A stretch of 64,000 bases of DNA from Ctenosaura bakeri (Eukaryota; Chordata; Lepidosauria; Squamata; Iguanidae). Shown in pieces: positions 46,601 to 57,984 of this stretch (its first letter is position 1; each line of letters opens with the position of its first letter). Where the stretch lies: NCBI GenBank assembly GCA_948474755.1, contig CAOLHI010000486.1:186001-250000 (forward strand), read 5' to 3'. Made by a program: the position numbers and the translations under genes. The notes beneath the pieces are model-generated. The model saw only the letters and a program-made list of their open reading frames with translations. It made no database searches and was not told the DNA's origin.

Positions 46601-46905
46601 ATGGCATTCAGCAGACAATCAACAGTTCAAATGGTGGGGGTGGGGGTCAATAGTGGCTGAACTTATCAGGAAAATCACTAAGGTCTGCTCCCCACCCAAA
46701 GTGTATTGCACAATTATTTTGGACAAAAAAAAATTCAAACAAAACCCACAATAAAATAAATAGGACAGTTGAACCATTAATTCTTTATAGAGATATCATA
46801 TGAAATCTGCATTGAGATATTGCAGTGAGGCAAAGCATTTGAATTCCTTTTTTCTTAAAAAATCTAGAACGAAATACAAAAAAAGTGTCAAACTTAAGCA
46901 CTCAC
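43601..46905. other. Intergenic sequence without recognised feature
   Basis: No supported gene or repeat. Frames such as 44,659-45,027 (minus) and 45,851-46,060 (plus) lack domains and splice context. Confidence 0.4.
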
Positions 46906-47071
46906 CACCTAATAAACAATCCTTCCCCAAGGCAACTGATTAATATATTCATGGCCCCAGCTCCCAACTCATCTTTGCTGTTTTTGCTTCTTTTACATGG
47001 GGCCTTGAATAACAATTCTTCTCCAGTCGTTTCTCCAAGAGCTAATATGGAGATATGATCAGAAGTGTCAT
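46906..47071 (-). other. Candidate exon (unproven)
   Basis: A 166-bp open segment is framed on the minus strand by GTAGCAG| (acceptor-like, 47,072) and |GTGAGTGC (donor-like, 46,905). The open frame reads DDTSDHISILALGETTGEEL and on to LISCLGEGLFIRW. I recognise no family, and the acceptor has a weak pyrimidine tract. It could be an exon, a pseudogene or chance. Confidence 0.2.
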
Positions 47072-47594
47072 CTGCTACAAAGTGCACATGTCACAATTTC
47101 TTCAAGAAGATAGTCGCAGCCAAGACTGGAAGAGGGAAGGAGAGGAAAAGAGAAATAAATAGAGTTTAGAAAACTAAAACATGCTATTGTAAAGACAAGT
47201 ACATTTCTATAGTGGTGAGAAAGCTGTGGCCTCCACAGGTCACTGGACTCATGCTCCCATCAACCACAACCAGCAGTCAGTCAGTGGACTGAGATGAGTG
47301 TGTATACATTTTCTATTTCTGCATTTCCTATCCCTGCATGTTTAATAACTAAGCTGGAAATATGAACAGTATATTCTAATTCCTCCTGAAGGGAGCATTT
47401 ATTGAAATAATGTTGAACCAGGGTCTCTGTAAAAGTAGCACATTCTAGAATACTGAAAAAATATACAATCTTGAATATCATTAAAAAACTGAATTAATAA
47501 ATTGCACATGTGGCCAGATTAAAAGGGATGAGGGAGAGCCCTAAATCCTAAACTGTAACAGAAAAAATCTCATCTCTCCAGTAACACTTGCATG

Positions 47595-47803
47595 AAGCAG
47601 TAGTTTGAGGACTGCACTCTGGTGACTCTCTGCTTAACCATGGAAACCCACTGGGTGACCTTGGGCAAGTCATACTCTCTCAGCCTCAGAAAAAGGCAAA
47701 GGAAACCCTCCTTGAACAAATGCCACCAAAAAACCCACATGATAGTTTTGCCATAGGGTTTCCATAAGTGGGAACAACTTGAAGGCACACAACAACAGAA
47801 CAA
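47595..47803 (+). mobile_element. tRNA-derived SINE, head degraded
   Basis: 'ggaaacccactgggtgacct', 'gggcaagtcatactctctca', 'ccataagtgggaacaacttg' and tail 'aaggcacacaacaacag' define the family. Confidence 0.82.
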
Positions 47804-48402
47804 TGTAAAAATGTTGATGCCAAACTTGAATGTCTTCAATATTATATTAGCATACAGTATAGTTTTGCGAGATAGCTATATTTCCTATGTTCACAATTTT
47901 TGTGGTCTAATAAGGTTTTAATAGCAAATTCACACACCACACAATAGACATCACACATTTCCAGAGATTTGAAGAATCACAATGAACAAATAAGTACAAA
48001 TGGCAATATATGAATGAAACAAGCACAATTACATGATAGAAAGACAGCAGAAGCCTTCGCTTAGCAGTAGACACAATACATAATCCATCACCATGGAGGT
48101 AAAAAGATATAAAGCACATTTATTTATTTTTTCATCCTTCACTGTCTTATGACTTTACCATATTCCACCTTTCTGGAAATGTGGCAACATAAATTGTCTT
48201 TAGAATGAACATAAAACATCAGTCAGTGATGACTGACAAATAATTAATGGTTATGTTGCCATCTCAATTCAGATTTGTATTATTATCCCACTTCTTACAA
48301 AATTCTTTTTTTTAATAGTAAAAAACTGCTACAGAGTTGGACAAATTCAATTAGTATAATATACCCCATCTCAAACTTTCTACCACACTATTTCCTTTAC
48401 AG
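47804..48402. other. Intergenic sequence without recognised feature
   Basis: AT-rich, nothing recognised. Confidence 0.4.
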
Positions 48403-48469
48403 AAATTTCCCCTGCCCCGAAAGCTGCCATTAGTCATGGAAAAGTATAATGACAAAATTGGTGTATTTG
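48403..48469 (+). other. Candidate small exon (unproven)
   Basis: A good acceptor (ACTATTTCCTTTACAG|) and a consensus donor (|GTAAGT) frame 67 bases with an open reading KFPLPRKLPLVMEKYNDKIG. No gene on this strand is otherwise recognised and the segment is short, so a chance match is quite possible. Confidence 0.2.
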
Positions 48470-49123
48470 GTAAGTTATCTTCCTTTTTGTTTGGAGAAGG
48501 GAAAATTTAAGTTTGAGAATGGTGGACAGAGAGGATTGATCATCCCTATGTATCACCCTAATCCAAATTTGGGGGCTTGACTGATTTTAAATCAAGGAAA
48601 AAACAGTGAGAGATATGATCATGGAAACTGTGGACATCAAATTTAGTTTGACCTAGATGTGACAATAAAAATTAAGAGACAAAGAAAAAAAGAGCCAAAA
48701 TGCAGTCTAATTCTTGTGTAGCTGTGGACATGCTTTTCAGAAATCACAAAAATGTGAAAAGATTAAGTGCTTATTGCAACTGTTTGCTCTGAAAATCTAA
48801 TACGGTAGGAATAAATGTGCAGCATGTTAGTATGCAATTGTCAAACTACTACTGTTCTAGAAAAAAAAGAGAAAAAATCTTGTTAAATATTAGGTAACAC
48901 TCACCCACATGCTAAGTAAAGCAGTAATCTGATGGTTTATTCAGAAGATACCAACACGAGGCGGAGTGAACTACAAAGCCAAGAAAAGAACAGCTTATGG
49001 GTTACTGTATTAATAAAAGCAAATGTGGACTACAGAAGCTTCAACATCTATTTCCACTTGTTGTTGGTTGTCCTAGGAACTGAATACTTATGATTAGCTA
49101 TGGCACTTCTATGTTCTGTATAG

Positions 49124-49261
49124 CAGTGGTACTCGAATCTTTTAGACCACCAGATGTTTTGGATTTCAACTTCCAAAATCCCTGACCATTAGCCAAACCA
49201 ACTGGGGCTTTTAAGAGTTGAAATCTATAACACCAAGAGGACCAAAATTTGAGGACTACTG
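49124..49261. mobile_element. hAT MITE with 8-bp target duplication
   Basis: Ends CAGTGGTACTCGAATC and AATTTGAGGACTACTG are imperfect inverted repeats. Flanks CTGTATAG (49,116-49,123) and CTGTATTG (49,262-49,269) agree at 7 of 8 bases. The interior is an imperfect palindrome around 'ggatttcaacttccaaaatc' and 'gagttgaaatctataaca'. It is a complete member of the family fragmentary at 18,720 and 28,690. Confidence 0.85.
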
Positions 49262-49269
49262 CTGTATTG

Positions 49270-50254
49270 TATCTGGCATACTACTAAAGATTACCCAAGT
49301 GTTAATACAATATTGGCAACAAATTCAGGCACCGTTTTCCTGGGTAGCTTACAGCGAAATGCTGCTAGTTTTATGCAGTGGACATACACAACATGCACAA
49401 GTTGACGGCCACTTAGCTAAAAATGCTTTGCAGATGTTCTTTGTCAATTGCCTCTGTTTATTTCAGATGTATTGCACAAAAAGATGGTAAGCCTAAATAC
49501 AATTACTATTCCCAACCAGAGTAGACCCACTGATTCAATGGGAACTTGGTAAACCAATACTTATCTAAGTTCATTGATTCAGTGGGCCTACCTAGATAGA
49601 ATTAACAATGGGATTTAGATCTAGTGTCCAAAATGTCACTAAATGAAAATAAAAGAAATGCAAAATGAAACAGTGGTCTACCATATCATCCGACATTTGC
49701 AAGCAGAACTAAACAGGATTAACATCAGTAACCCACATCTGTTTAGGACTGGCAGAAAAGCACGTCAGAAGGATTAGTATGCATTAAAGCAAGATAGCTT
49801 TCAGACAAAGCATTCAAACAGAAAATATGAGCTGATAGTGATGTACCATTTTTCAACAGAATGTCCATGTAATATCCCTAACCATTTCCACAAAATATGG
49901 CATTTGCATAGCTATCCAAGAAAACTAAATAGTAAAGTCATTTAAAAGTACAACAGCTGCATTTGCCCCCTCTTCAGTCTCTTGTATTGTGGATCCAAAG
50001 TAGCAATCATTATGTATGATGGCATAGCCTTGTGACAAATCTATGAGAGTCCCAAAAGTAAATTATTTCAAAACAGCTAGCTGTATTCATCACATTTCCC
50101 ATCATGTTTAATTTCTATTTAAACAGGGCACTAAAAATTTAGAAAAACTTTGATTAAGCAGCTCCAGATCTCTCCATTTAGTGAGAAAAACAGGGAGCAA
50201 CCTCTTGTGTGACAAGCAAGGAGAAGTGACATTGAAATAGTATGGTCTAGAGAA
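49270..50254. other. Intergenic sequence without recognised feature
   Basis: Nothing recognised. Confidence 0.4.
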
Positions 50255-50490
50255 ATATGCTGGTTTGTCCAGGTGCAATCATGCCACAACAATTCTTAAA
50301 GATCTACACTGGCTGCCTATGCACTACCAAGCTCAAAATTCAAGGTGTTAACATTCTTCAGTGTAGGAACCAAATATTTTTCTCAGCATCATTTCTGCCA
50401 TGTGATCAGAGACTTGTTGACACGCAGTCAATGATTCAGAAGCACTTTGATTTTCTGGATCTTGCTCTGAGACTAGTTGAACAGTAGACA
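50255..50490 (+). mobile_element. LINE C-terminal fragment (CR1/L2-like), tentative
   Basis: One frame gives 'ILKDLHWLPMHYQAQ', close to the LHWLPV..R..FK motif near the end of many CR1/L2/Rex-type ORF2 proteins. Downstream frames are broken and class assignment is uncertain. Confidence 0.4.
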
Positions 50491-51303
50491 AAAGAACATT
50501 TGAAGGGTTGGCTCCCTTGTGACTCTCTTTTGCAAGTCAACCAGTTCTTATGTGTCTCTGTAAGCACCGTCAGAGGCAAGCCTCCAAGTGGCCAACTGAC
50601 ATCTCTGACAATTATCTTCAGGTCCCCTTGTTTATTTTAACAAACTGCCAAGGTATAACATGGTCCCCATGTTTATTTCAACAAGCTAAGCCAAGCTAAA
50701 AGAATAATGTTAACAAGTGATTTATAATGAATACAACTGGGTGTTTTTAATTAACTAAGTAAACTCCCTTTTGGGTATATAGACATGGTTATAATTACTG
50801 TCAGTGACAGGAAGTAACTTTCGTTATAATTAAAGATTTAATAGTTAAGCATAATTGTTTAGTATGAACTGTTTGCAACAAGGGCAGGAACCAACTTTTT
50901 AATTATCTGTAGTTCTTTTTAACTGATTGTAGTTTAGTTAAATATTTGTAGTTTTATTATGTCAAATAATTGTTTTTTCATATAGTGTTGTTTTTTGTAT
51001 TTTTAATTTTGTGTATTGCCATATATTGCTGTTTATGTGTCTTTAAAAAAAAAAACAAGCTAAGCCAAGGTATTTCTCTCTTTTCCACAGCATGAATGCT
51101 GTACTGCATATTTTTCTGTCCCCCACCTCAAAAAACCTTTTCTTTTTTAGACACAGAGTCCATTACTTTTGTTTTGATTTTAGATCTTTTTGACACTTAA
51201 AACACTATTTCTACCTTCACTAAACAGAGTATTCAGAATATTAGGAAGGGATGATGGTGACTGGAAGATCTGAATAAAGATTAACAAATAGAACAAACCT
51301 CTT
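50491..51303. other. AT-rich intergenic sequence
   Basis: T-rich tract and A-run near 51,040. No gene recognised. This is the left flank of DIRS element A. Confidence 0.4.
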
Positions 51304-51339
51304 CTTCTTCTTCGTGGTCTCTGTGCCTCACACACTGGG
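51304..51339. repeat. DIRS A terminal inverted repeat, 3' side
   Basis: Matches the reverse complement of 56,981-57,016 with a single difference. The core TCTCTGTGCCTCACACACTG is also related to the end of DIRS element B near 14,109-14,140. Confidence 0.9.
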
Positions 51340-51443
51340 AGATTTTATAGCTTACCAGCTGGACAGTGGGTCAGGTCCTAGAGAACGGAAGACAACACTG
51401 CACGTCCAAACCGGGCATCTCTCCGGGACTGGCAGTCCAGTCT

Positions 51444-52607
51444 GTAGTGGCGCATGAAGGTCGAGGGTTAAGACCAGGTCACCACATGGCACAGTTCCTG
51501 CAGGTCCACTCTTCGAAGGAGAGCTGCTGAAGAAGCCACAGCTCTGTTGGAATGAGCACGCAACAAAGCTGGCGGAAGCTGCTTGGCCAGTTCGTACACC
51601 AGCAGAATGGTCTGGGCCACCCATTTGGAAAACCTCTGGGTGGACACCTTGTGGCCTTTTCGATGCCCACCATAGCACACGAACAGATGGGGTGTCTGAC
51701 AGAAGGGCGCAGTCCGGTGCATGTAGAAAACCAAGGCCTGACGAACACCAAGGGAGTGAAGGGAGCGCTCCAGAGGTGTAGTCGGGTCCGGGTAAAAAGC
51801 AGGTAAGATGATGTCCTGGCTAAGGTGGAAGTGTGATACGACCTTGGGCAGGAAGAAAATGTCAGGGCAAAGGACTACCTTGTCTCGGTGGAAGACGAGG
51901 AAGGGCTCATCGGATCGCAGTGTTGTCAGCTCACTCGCCTGCCTGGCTGACGTGACAGCTACCAGGAAAGCAGTCTTGATGGTCAGGAGCCTGTCATCAG
52001 CAGTTGCCATGGGCTCGAAGGGCGGTCGCGTCAACTGCGATAGCACCAAGGATAGCGACCAAGACAGTAGCGGTGGCGACACCAGTGGATAAAGGTGTTG
52101 CAGGTCCTTCATAAACTGCTTGAGGGCAGCGTCCCTGGAGAGAGCTGTTGAGGGGGACCCTCGTGGCTGACAGGCCACGATAGCAGTGAGGTAGACCTTC
52201 AGGGATGGAAACGCGAGCACTTGCTGCCAAAGGTGGAGGAGAAAATGGAGCACGGTGGGCAGGTTAACAGGTGATACCGGCTCACAATGTGCCCGCGCGA
52301 AGGTGATGAATTTCTGCCACTTATAGTGGTAGTTGCGGCGTGTCGACTCCTTCCTGGACACGGTGAGGACATCCCTGATGGCCGGGTCCTCTAAGGCATC
52401 ATCTTCCATGCGTGGAGGGCCAGGAGCGGCAGGTTCAGGTGGAGAATGAGACCGTCGGAGTGCAACAGGAGATCTGATGTCGTCGGGAACTTGAGGAGTC
52501 GAACGCGAGCAGCCTGGAACAGGGGCCCAAACCAGTGCTTCTTCAGCCAATATGGGGCTACGAGGACAACGTCGGCTCGGACTGCGAGGATCTTGGCGAC
52601 CACTCAA
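51444..52607 (-). pseudogene. DIRS A tyrosine recombinase, broken
   Basis: The enzyme integrates the element's circular DNA by cutting with a catalytic Tyr. The N-terminal SAM-like domain is visible (ESTRRNYHYKWQKFITFAR, then LPTVLHFLLHLWQQ..LKVYLTAI). The catalytic core has SARQASEL (51,927-51,950), HSNRAVASS (H-x-x-R at 51,543-51,554) and, eight codons after a TAA stop at 51,468, FMRHYRLD with the presumed nucleophile Tyr (51,444-51,446). In the R-x-S-E-L motif the usual Arg is Gln (CAG at 51,939), while element C keeps RRVSEI. Start is uncertain; the frame is open from 52,607. Confidence 0.87.
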
Positions 52608-52639
52608 CCCGGGAGAGGGAATGGTGGGAATGCATAGAT

Positions 52640-54030
52640 GAGCCCGTCAGTCCACTCGAACTGGAAGGCGTCACCGAGAGAGCCCCGGCCCAGGCCAGCT
52701 CTCGAGTAGTACCGGGAACACTTCCTGTTCAGGCTGCTGGTGAAGAGATCGATCATCGGTTCGCCCCATCAGTCTAGTATCAGCTGGAAGGCCGCATCGG
52801 AGAGGGACCACTCGTGATAGCACAAGGTGTCCCTGCTCAGGGCATCTGCCATGATGTTTTCCTGGCCAGTCAGGTGTACCGTGACTGGGTGGACTCAGAG
52901 CGGCACGCACCAGTTCCAGAGCTGTACAGCTATGTCGAGGAGGATGGTCGATCGGGTCCCTCCCTGCCTGTTGACGTAGCAGACTGCTGTCTGACAGGAT
53001 CTGCACTGTGCGGCCAATGACCAAGTTGCGGAACGCCCTCAAAGCCTTCCAGATGACAAGGAGCTCGAGGGCATTGATGTGTAAGTGGGTCTCATCGTCG
53101 ATCCAGCGCCCTTGCACTCTGAGGTCGCTGCAGTGCGCTCCCCATCCAAAGAGGGAGGCGTCCATTGTCACCGTGAGCCGAGGAGTTGTTTCCCGGAACG
53201 GCATCCCTGACATCAGATGACGGTAGGATAGCCACCAGAGCAGGGATTGGCGCACCTGTCGAGGCATTCGGACAAGGCGCCTCTGGTTGTCCAGGAAAGG
53301 GTCGAAGGCCCTGACAAACCAGTGCTGGAGGGGGCGGGCACAGAGGCGAGAGAAGTAAGTCACTGCCGTGGTAGAAGCCACGTACCTGAGAAGTTGTTGG
53401 ATTCTTCTCTCCGACATCACCGAGGTATTGAGAGCGGCAGATGCGGCTCGATGGAGAGTGCGTGCCCACTCCAATGGAAGGTATGCCCTGGCAGATACCG
53501 AGTCCAAGGTCGCTCCAATGAAGTCAAGAACCCTCGCTGGCTCAAGGTGCGACTTCTTCGAGTTGACCCGGAGTCCAAGGTGGGACAGAAGAGTGAGAGT
53601 GTGATGAATGTCCCTGTATAGCTTTTGCCTGCAGGACGCCACTAACAGCCAGTCATCCAAGTAAGGGTAGATCATAACACCCTTCGTCCACAGGTACGAT
53701 ACTACAGGGACCATGCATTTGGTAAAGCCCCTGGGAATGGTGGAGAGGCCGAACGGTAGCACCCTGTAACAAGTATCGTCAACCGCAAACTGTAGATACC
53801 ATCTGTGCTGCGGGCGAATGGCGATGTGGAAATAGGCATCTCGAAGATCAATAGAGACGAACCAGTCCCATCATCAAAGGAAGGGCAGGATCGAAGACAG
53901 CGTGACCATCTTGAAACTCTTGGGGCGGATGTAAGAGTTTACCCCTCTGAGGTCCAGGATTGGTCGCAGGGTACCACCCGATTTTTGTACCATGAAGTAC
54001 CGGGAGAAGAAGCCGGTGGCACTGGCTGAT
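52640..54030 (-). pseudogene. DIRS A reverse transcriptase and RNase H, broken
   Basis: Upstream frames give SGGTLRPILDLRGVNSYIRP and FKMVTLSSILP, then YRVLPFGLSTIPRGFTK. The frame from 53,762 carries the RT active site YLDD (53,652-53,663), GLRVNSKKSHLEP, and an RNase H domain: TMDASLFGWGAH, LHINALELLVIWKAL and VQILSDSS. After that a frameshift destroys the rest. The family function is copying element RNA into DNA. At least two frame changes (about 53,870 and 52,960) and further stops downstream are present. Confidence 0.88.
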
Positions 54031-54539
54031 GATGGCAGTTCTTCGATGGCCCCCTTATGTAGTAGGGACTGGATCTCCTCTAGCAGAGCCGAGCTCGCCA
54101 GGGTGGAATAGGAGACGCCTCGCGGTGGAATATCTTGAAACTCGATGGCTTAGGCAAGACAGATGATGGAGAGAACCCAAGAGTCCATCATGATGTGGCG
54201 TCATTCGGCGAGATGTCGGGCCAGGCTCAGTTGATCTTCGAAGGTGGAAGGCAGACTGAAGAATGGCTGTGGTGGCGACCCGCGAAGGTGGTCAAAACCA
54301 GGACTTCGTCCTGGATAAAGACTTCTTTGAGGAAGACCCGCGTCCCCGAAGAGGTCTCTGTACTGATGACGAAGTCGACAGCCGCGACAGCACCAAGCGC
54401 GGCGAGTGGGGCCAGTACGTGGACGACGAGGATTGGCACCATGACAAGCGGGAGCAAAAGCTACGACAAGGTTGACTGATGGATCCCCATCTTCTTCACT
54501 GTTAAGTGGGCCTTGACCAGCGTCAGAGGGCCACGGAGC

Positions 54540-56611
54540 CTACCATTACTCAAGCCGCCACCTCCGTCGAGTGCTAGATGATGAGATCTGTTGGTTGGTG
54601 AGTGCCACTGATTCATTAAAGAATTGCACAGCACTCGTCTGGTGATCGTCAGGGAGGTGCGCCAAGAGAGGATAGAACCTGTTGAAGAAGATCCTCTGGT
54701 AGGTGGCGAGGCAGGCTTGCATGTTGGACACCCTGGCAATGAGTGATGAAGTGGAGTAGAACCGACTGCCAAAGGTGTCCAAACGGCGGCCCTCTCAGTC
54801 TGGCGAGGTGCTGTGCGGTCTCCTACCACCCTCAGTCTGGGAGGACTCCACGACAATGGAGTTTGGCACTGGGTGGTTAAACAGATACTCGACATCCTTC
54901 TGTTGCATTCGGTATAGGTGTTCCAAGCGATGCGGGATGGGCTGTGCTGACGCCGGCTGGGCCCAAGGGTGTTTCATGACCTGCTGCAATGCTGGTAAAA
55001 ATGGCAGCAGTGTTGTAGGTGGTGGACGACTGTCAACGTATGAGAACACCAGGTCCTGGACAGATAGAGCCAAGTCCGACACCTCCAGCCCAAGCGCAGT
55101 CGCCATCTGAAGGAGGATGTCCAAGAACTGTTTTATATCTTCCAGTGCCGAATCCGGTGCGGGGTCCCCAAAAGCCAAGGGCTTCCTCAGACTCAGACTC
55201 CGTCTCATATGATTAAGAGGAACGAGAAGGAGACCTCTCTGCTGCTGGTTGTTGAGCCAGCAATAACAAGGTAACCGCAGGCACGGTTACCGTCGTTCAT
55301 ACGGTGGGTGGTACCGGTAGAGCGGCCGGTGACTGGGAAACTGCAGCAGAGACGATCAGCAGCACCACAGGCACTGGATGTTGGATGGCCTGGGTGGAGG
55401 TCAAAGCTGGAGCCGAGGGCTGCATCGGTAGGGCCTCTGAAACTGGGCGAGACACCGTTGCGGTGACTCTGGGCGGTGGCGACATAGCCCAGTAACACGG
55501 TGAGCCTTCTCGTGACCTCTCAGAATACGGAGACCTGGAAGGCAAGCATGACGGTGAACACCAGTGTCGTGGATGGTACCTGCAGCGGGATGGAGATCGC
55601 GATCTACGATATGGCGACAGTGCCTTACGTCCGGGTGGTACCGGTCCCTATATGCTGGACAATAGGACCGATACGAACCCAGATGTTCACGCCAGACGTG
55701 TTCGCGGGCATTCCTCCCTACATAAGAGGCGGACGAGAAGAGCGAGTCAAAAGAGTGCCGAGACAAGGCCCGCTCCAGATAGGTCTCCTGCCGTTGCGGA
55801 GATCAACGCCTCTCCCAACAGTCCGGGGAGCAAGACTCACTCCTCCTGGCACGGTCCCGCGAAGTGGCCTGATGACAAGACAGGGCCCGAGGTATAGTCG
55901 GAACAGGCTCCGGCCGGTCCATCCCCTCCGGGTGACCGAGCGGAGCTACTGCAGCAGATAGAACGGGCAGGCCCGAAAGCGCCGCAGAGCCAGTGGTCGG
56001 TGCCTCGTCAGACACATCAACTATTTCCAGCAGCCCAATCTCCTCGACAACCTCCTCAAGATGTTGAGTTGGAGGAGGTGTCGAAGGGAAGACCCTCTTA
56101 GAGGGTGAACCCCGCTTTTCCTTCTTCCTCTTCTTCTTTTCCTTCTCTTTAGATGAGAGAAGGAGGCCGCTTGCGCTGAGCAGCAGTTAGCGGCTTTGAC
56201 GACTTCGCAGGAGCTTCCTTAGAAGTCAATGCACCCAAGGAGAATTTCAGGATGCACAGTAGGGCCGATATTGGAGGCCTAGAGGACGGTACCGAGCCTG
56301 GTACCATCGTCGCCAGTACGGCAGCCGCCAGTACCGACGAGGGCGTGGTTACAGGTCATGCCGATGTGGAGGGGCGAGAAGACATGGTGGATCCTTCTTC
56401 AACTTGCTTCCTTGCCCTCAGAGACTCCTCCCAACAACGGGACTTCAGGCGAGACGATCTGTTTTGCAACATTTAGGCCGTAAACTCCCAGCAGGTAGAG
56501 CAGGCCCTCACATTGTGGGTCTCTCAAAGGCAAAAAAAGACACTCCAAGTGTCTGTCGGAGAAAGCGACCTTACGCCCACAAGAAACACAACACTTGAAG
56601 AGCGCAGACAT
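54540..56611 (-). pseudogene. DIRS A gag-like protein, broken
   Basis: Starts at MSALFKCCVSCGRKVAFSDR (56,611), a Cys-rich head parallel to MATFKCFKSCGGKIPDKDS in element B. A Lys-rich tract lies near 56,100-56,150. The C-terminal part is best preserved in 54,795-55,208 (LEDIKQFLDILLQMATALGL.. PVPNSIVVESSQ) and 54,546-54,782 (FYSTSSLIARVSNMQACLAT..). The middle (55,205-56,015) needs several frame changes. Overlapping frames on both strands here arise from high GC content. Confidence 0.75.
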
Positions 56612-56980
56612 AGAAAGAAGTCGAGAAGAAGAGCGAAAATCCAGAGGGGGAACACTCACGGAGAACATGGATGAAGAAGATCAAAGAATGAAGAAAAGCA
56701 CGAAGGAACAGGGGTTCGAAGCCGAAAATACCAAATCCAATCCAAAATCCAATAAGCAATGTCCAAAAATCCAAGTTCAAGCCAAAAATCAAGCCAAAGT
56801 ACAAGCCAAAGACGCTGCGAAGCAAAGAACCTTCCATTCGTTAGGGTCGACGAAAAAGAACTGAGGAGAGACCGTTGGCTCAGCGGGCTGAGTATGTTCA
56901 GTACCGGCATGGGGGAGGGGTTCCCGCCAAGCTGCTTAGCTCTAGAATCTTCCAAATGTTACCGTGCATGCGCAAAAACT

Positions 56981-57016
56981 CTCAGTGTGTGAGGCACAGA
57001 GACCACGAAGAAGAAG
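56981..57016. repeat. DIRS A terminal inverted repeat, 5' side
   Basis: Partner of 51,304-51,339. Core CAGTGTGTGAGGCACAGAGA. Confidence 0.9.
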
Positions 57017-57343
57017 TACCTGCTTTTAGCTTTACAGTTCTGCAAGTGGTAAATTATTTAGGCTTTTGCATAGATGTGTTAGTGGCAGTGATCGACAGTG
57101 TTGGGGCAGGAGAGATCCCTGGAAAGGCAAAATACATGGTGCCAATGATGGACTGAACGACACTATTCATTTTGTCAGAACTGCGATAGGAACTGAGAGA
57201 CCACAATGGGCACTGACCTGAAGTATTCATTTTATATCTATGAAAGACCAGTAGATAAAGACATAGGTCCAAACCCCACTATTAGTCCTAATCAGAGTTG
57301 TCTTATTGAACAAATGGTACTTATATAAATTTTGACTTCATTA
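57017..57343. other. Flank of DIRS element A
   Basis: AT-rich, no recognised feature. Confidence 0.4.
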
Positions 57344-57596
57344 TTTTTGTTAACTGCTCTCAAGTCAGTTTAACTTATGCTGACCCTATGAATTAGAGAC
57401 CTCCAAGTCAACCTGTCACCAGCAGCCCTACTCAGATCTTGCAGATTCAGGGATGTAGCTTCCTTGATTGATTCTATCCATCTGTAATAGTCTTCCTCTT
57501 TTCTTATGAACTCTACATTACCAAGCATTAATGTCTTTTCTAGGAGTCATGTCTTCTCATTATATGTCCAAAGTCTCAGATTAGTCATCACAGGTC
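57344..57596 (-). mobile_element. RTE/BovB-like LINE 3' end, copy 1
   Basis: On the minus strand it encodes remnants of the C-terminal '..EKTLMLG..' region and ends in a tail with 'tcataggg tcagcataagtt', the sequence also used as tail by the SINEs of this window. It stops at the MITE arm at 57,600. Confidence 0.65.
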
Positions 57597-57599
57597 ATT

Positions 57600-57692
57600 T
57601 CCAGCTGGCCCCTCCCTAAACTGCAAACCCCAGGATTCCATAGAATGTTGAAAATGGAATAATAGCGCTATAACAGTCTAGTGTGGAAATAG
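57600..57692. mobile_element. Fold-back MITE, right arm only
   Basis: 'ggcccctccctaaactgcaa', 'ccccaggattccatagaatg', 'ttgaaaatggaataatagcg', 'ctataacagtctagtgtgga' are a complete right arm. The left arm is missing, so this copy cannot fold. Confidence 0.8.
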
Positions 57693-57984
57693 CTACAGAC
57701 TCCCTGCTATAGGTCATGTGAGTGCTATTGGGCTAGCTCTTCACGGCACTATTTAAGACCAGTGCCTACTCAGCATAAATTGCGTAGCAGTATGGAGATT
57801 CAAATAAAAGCTCTCGTATAAAACTATAAGAGGCTTTTTGCGCTGCATTGGAAACATCTGTATTTATGGTTTCAACTTTGAGAGTTTCAAGGACTTGTAA
57901 ATCTAACACAGATGCCATATGGCCAGTTGCTTAATATTATTTATGCAATAAGGAACAAGACAGCTTAAAACAATGGTCTCAAAG

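Larger units (their letters stand above)
51304..57016 (-). mobile_element. DIRS-type tyrosine-recombinase retrotransposon A, near complete
   Basis: A 5.7-kb GC-rich block is bounded by inverted terminal repeats. The left, 51,304-51,339 (CTTCTTCTTCGTGGTCTCTG..), equals the reverse complement of 56,981-57,016 at 35 of 36 bases. On the minus strand the order is gag (56,611 to about 54,540), RT and RNase H (about 54,030-52,640) and tyrosine recombinase (52,607-51,444), the standard DIRS layout. There is no target duplication, as expected for recombinase-mediated integration. Frames are broken many times. Confidence 0.9.

Noticed and set aside
11203..47803. tRNA genes at the tRNA-like heads of the SINEs
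   Set aside because: Box A and B are present but no cloverleaf can be completed, and each is joined to the same SINE body.
54135..56955. Plus-strand frames across DIRS element A
   Set aside because: They are antisense shadows of GC-rich minus-strand gag and RT; motifs of the family appear only on the minus strand.
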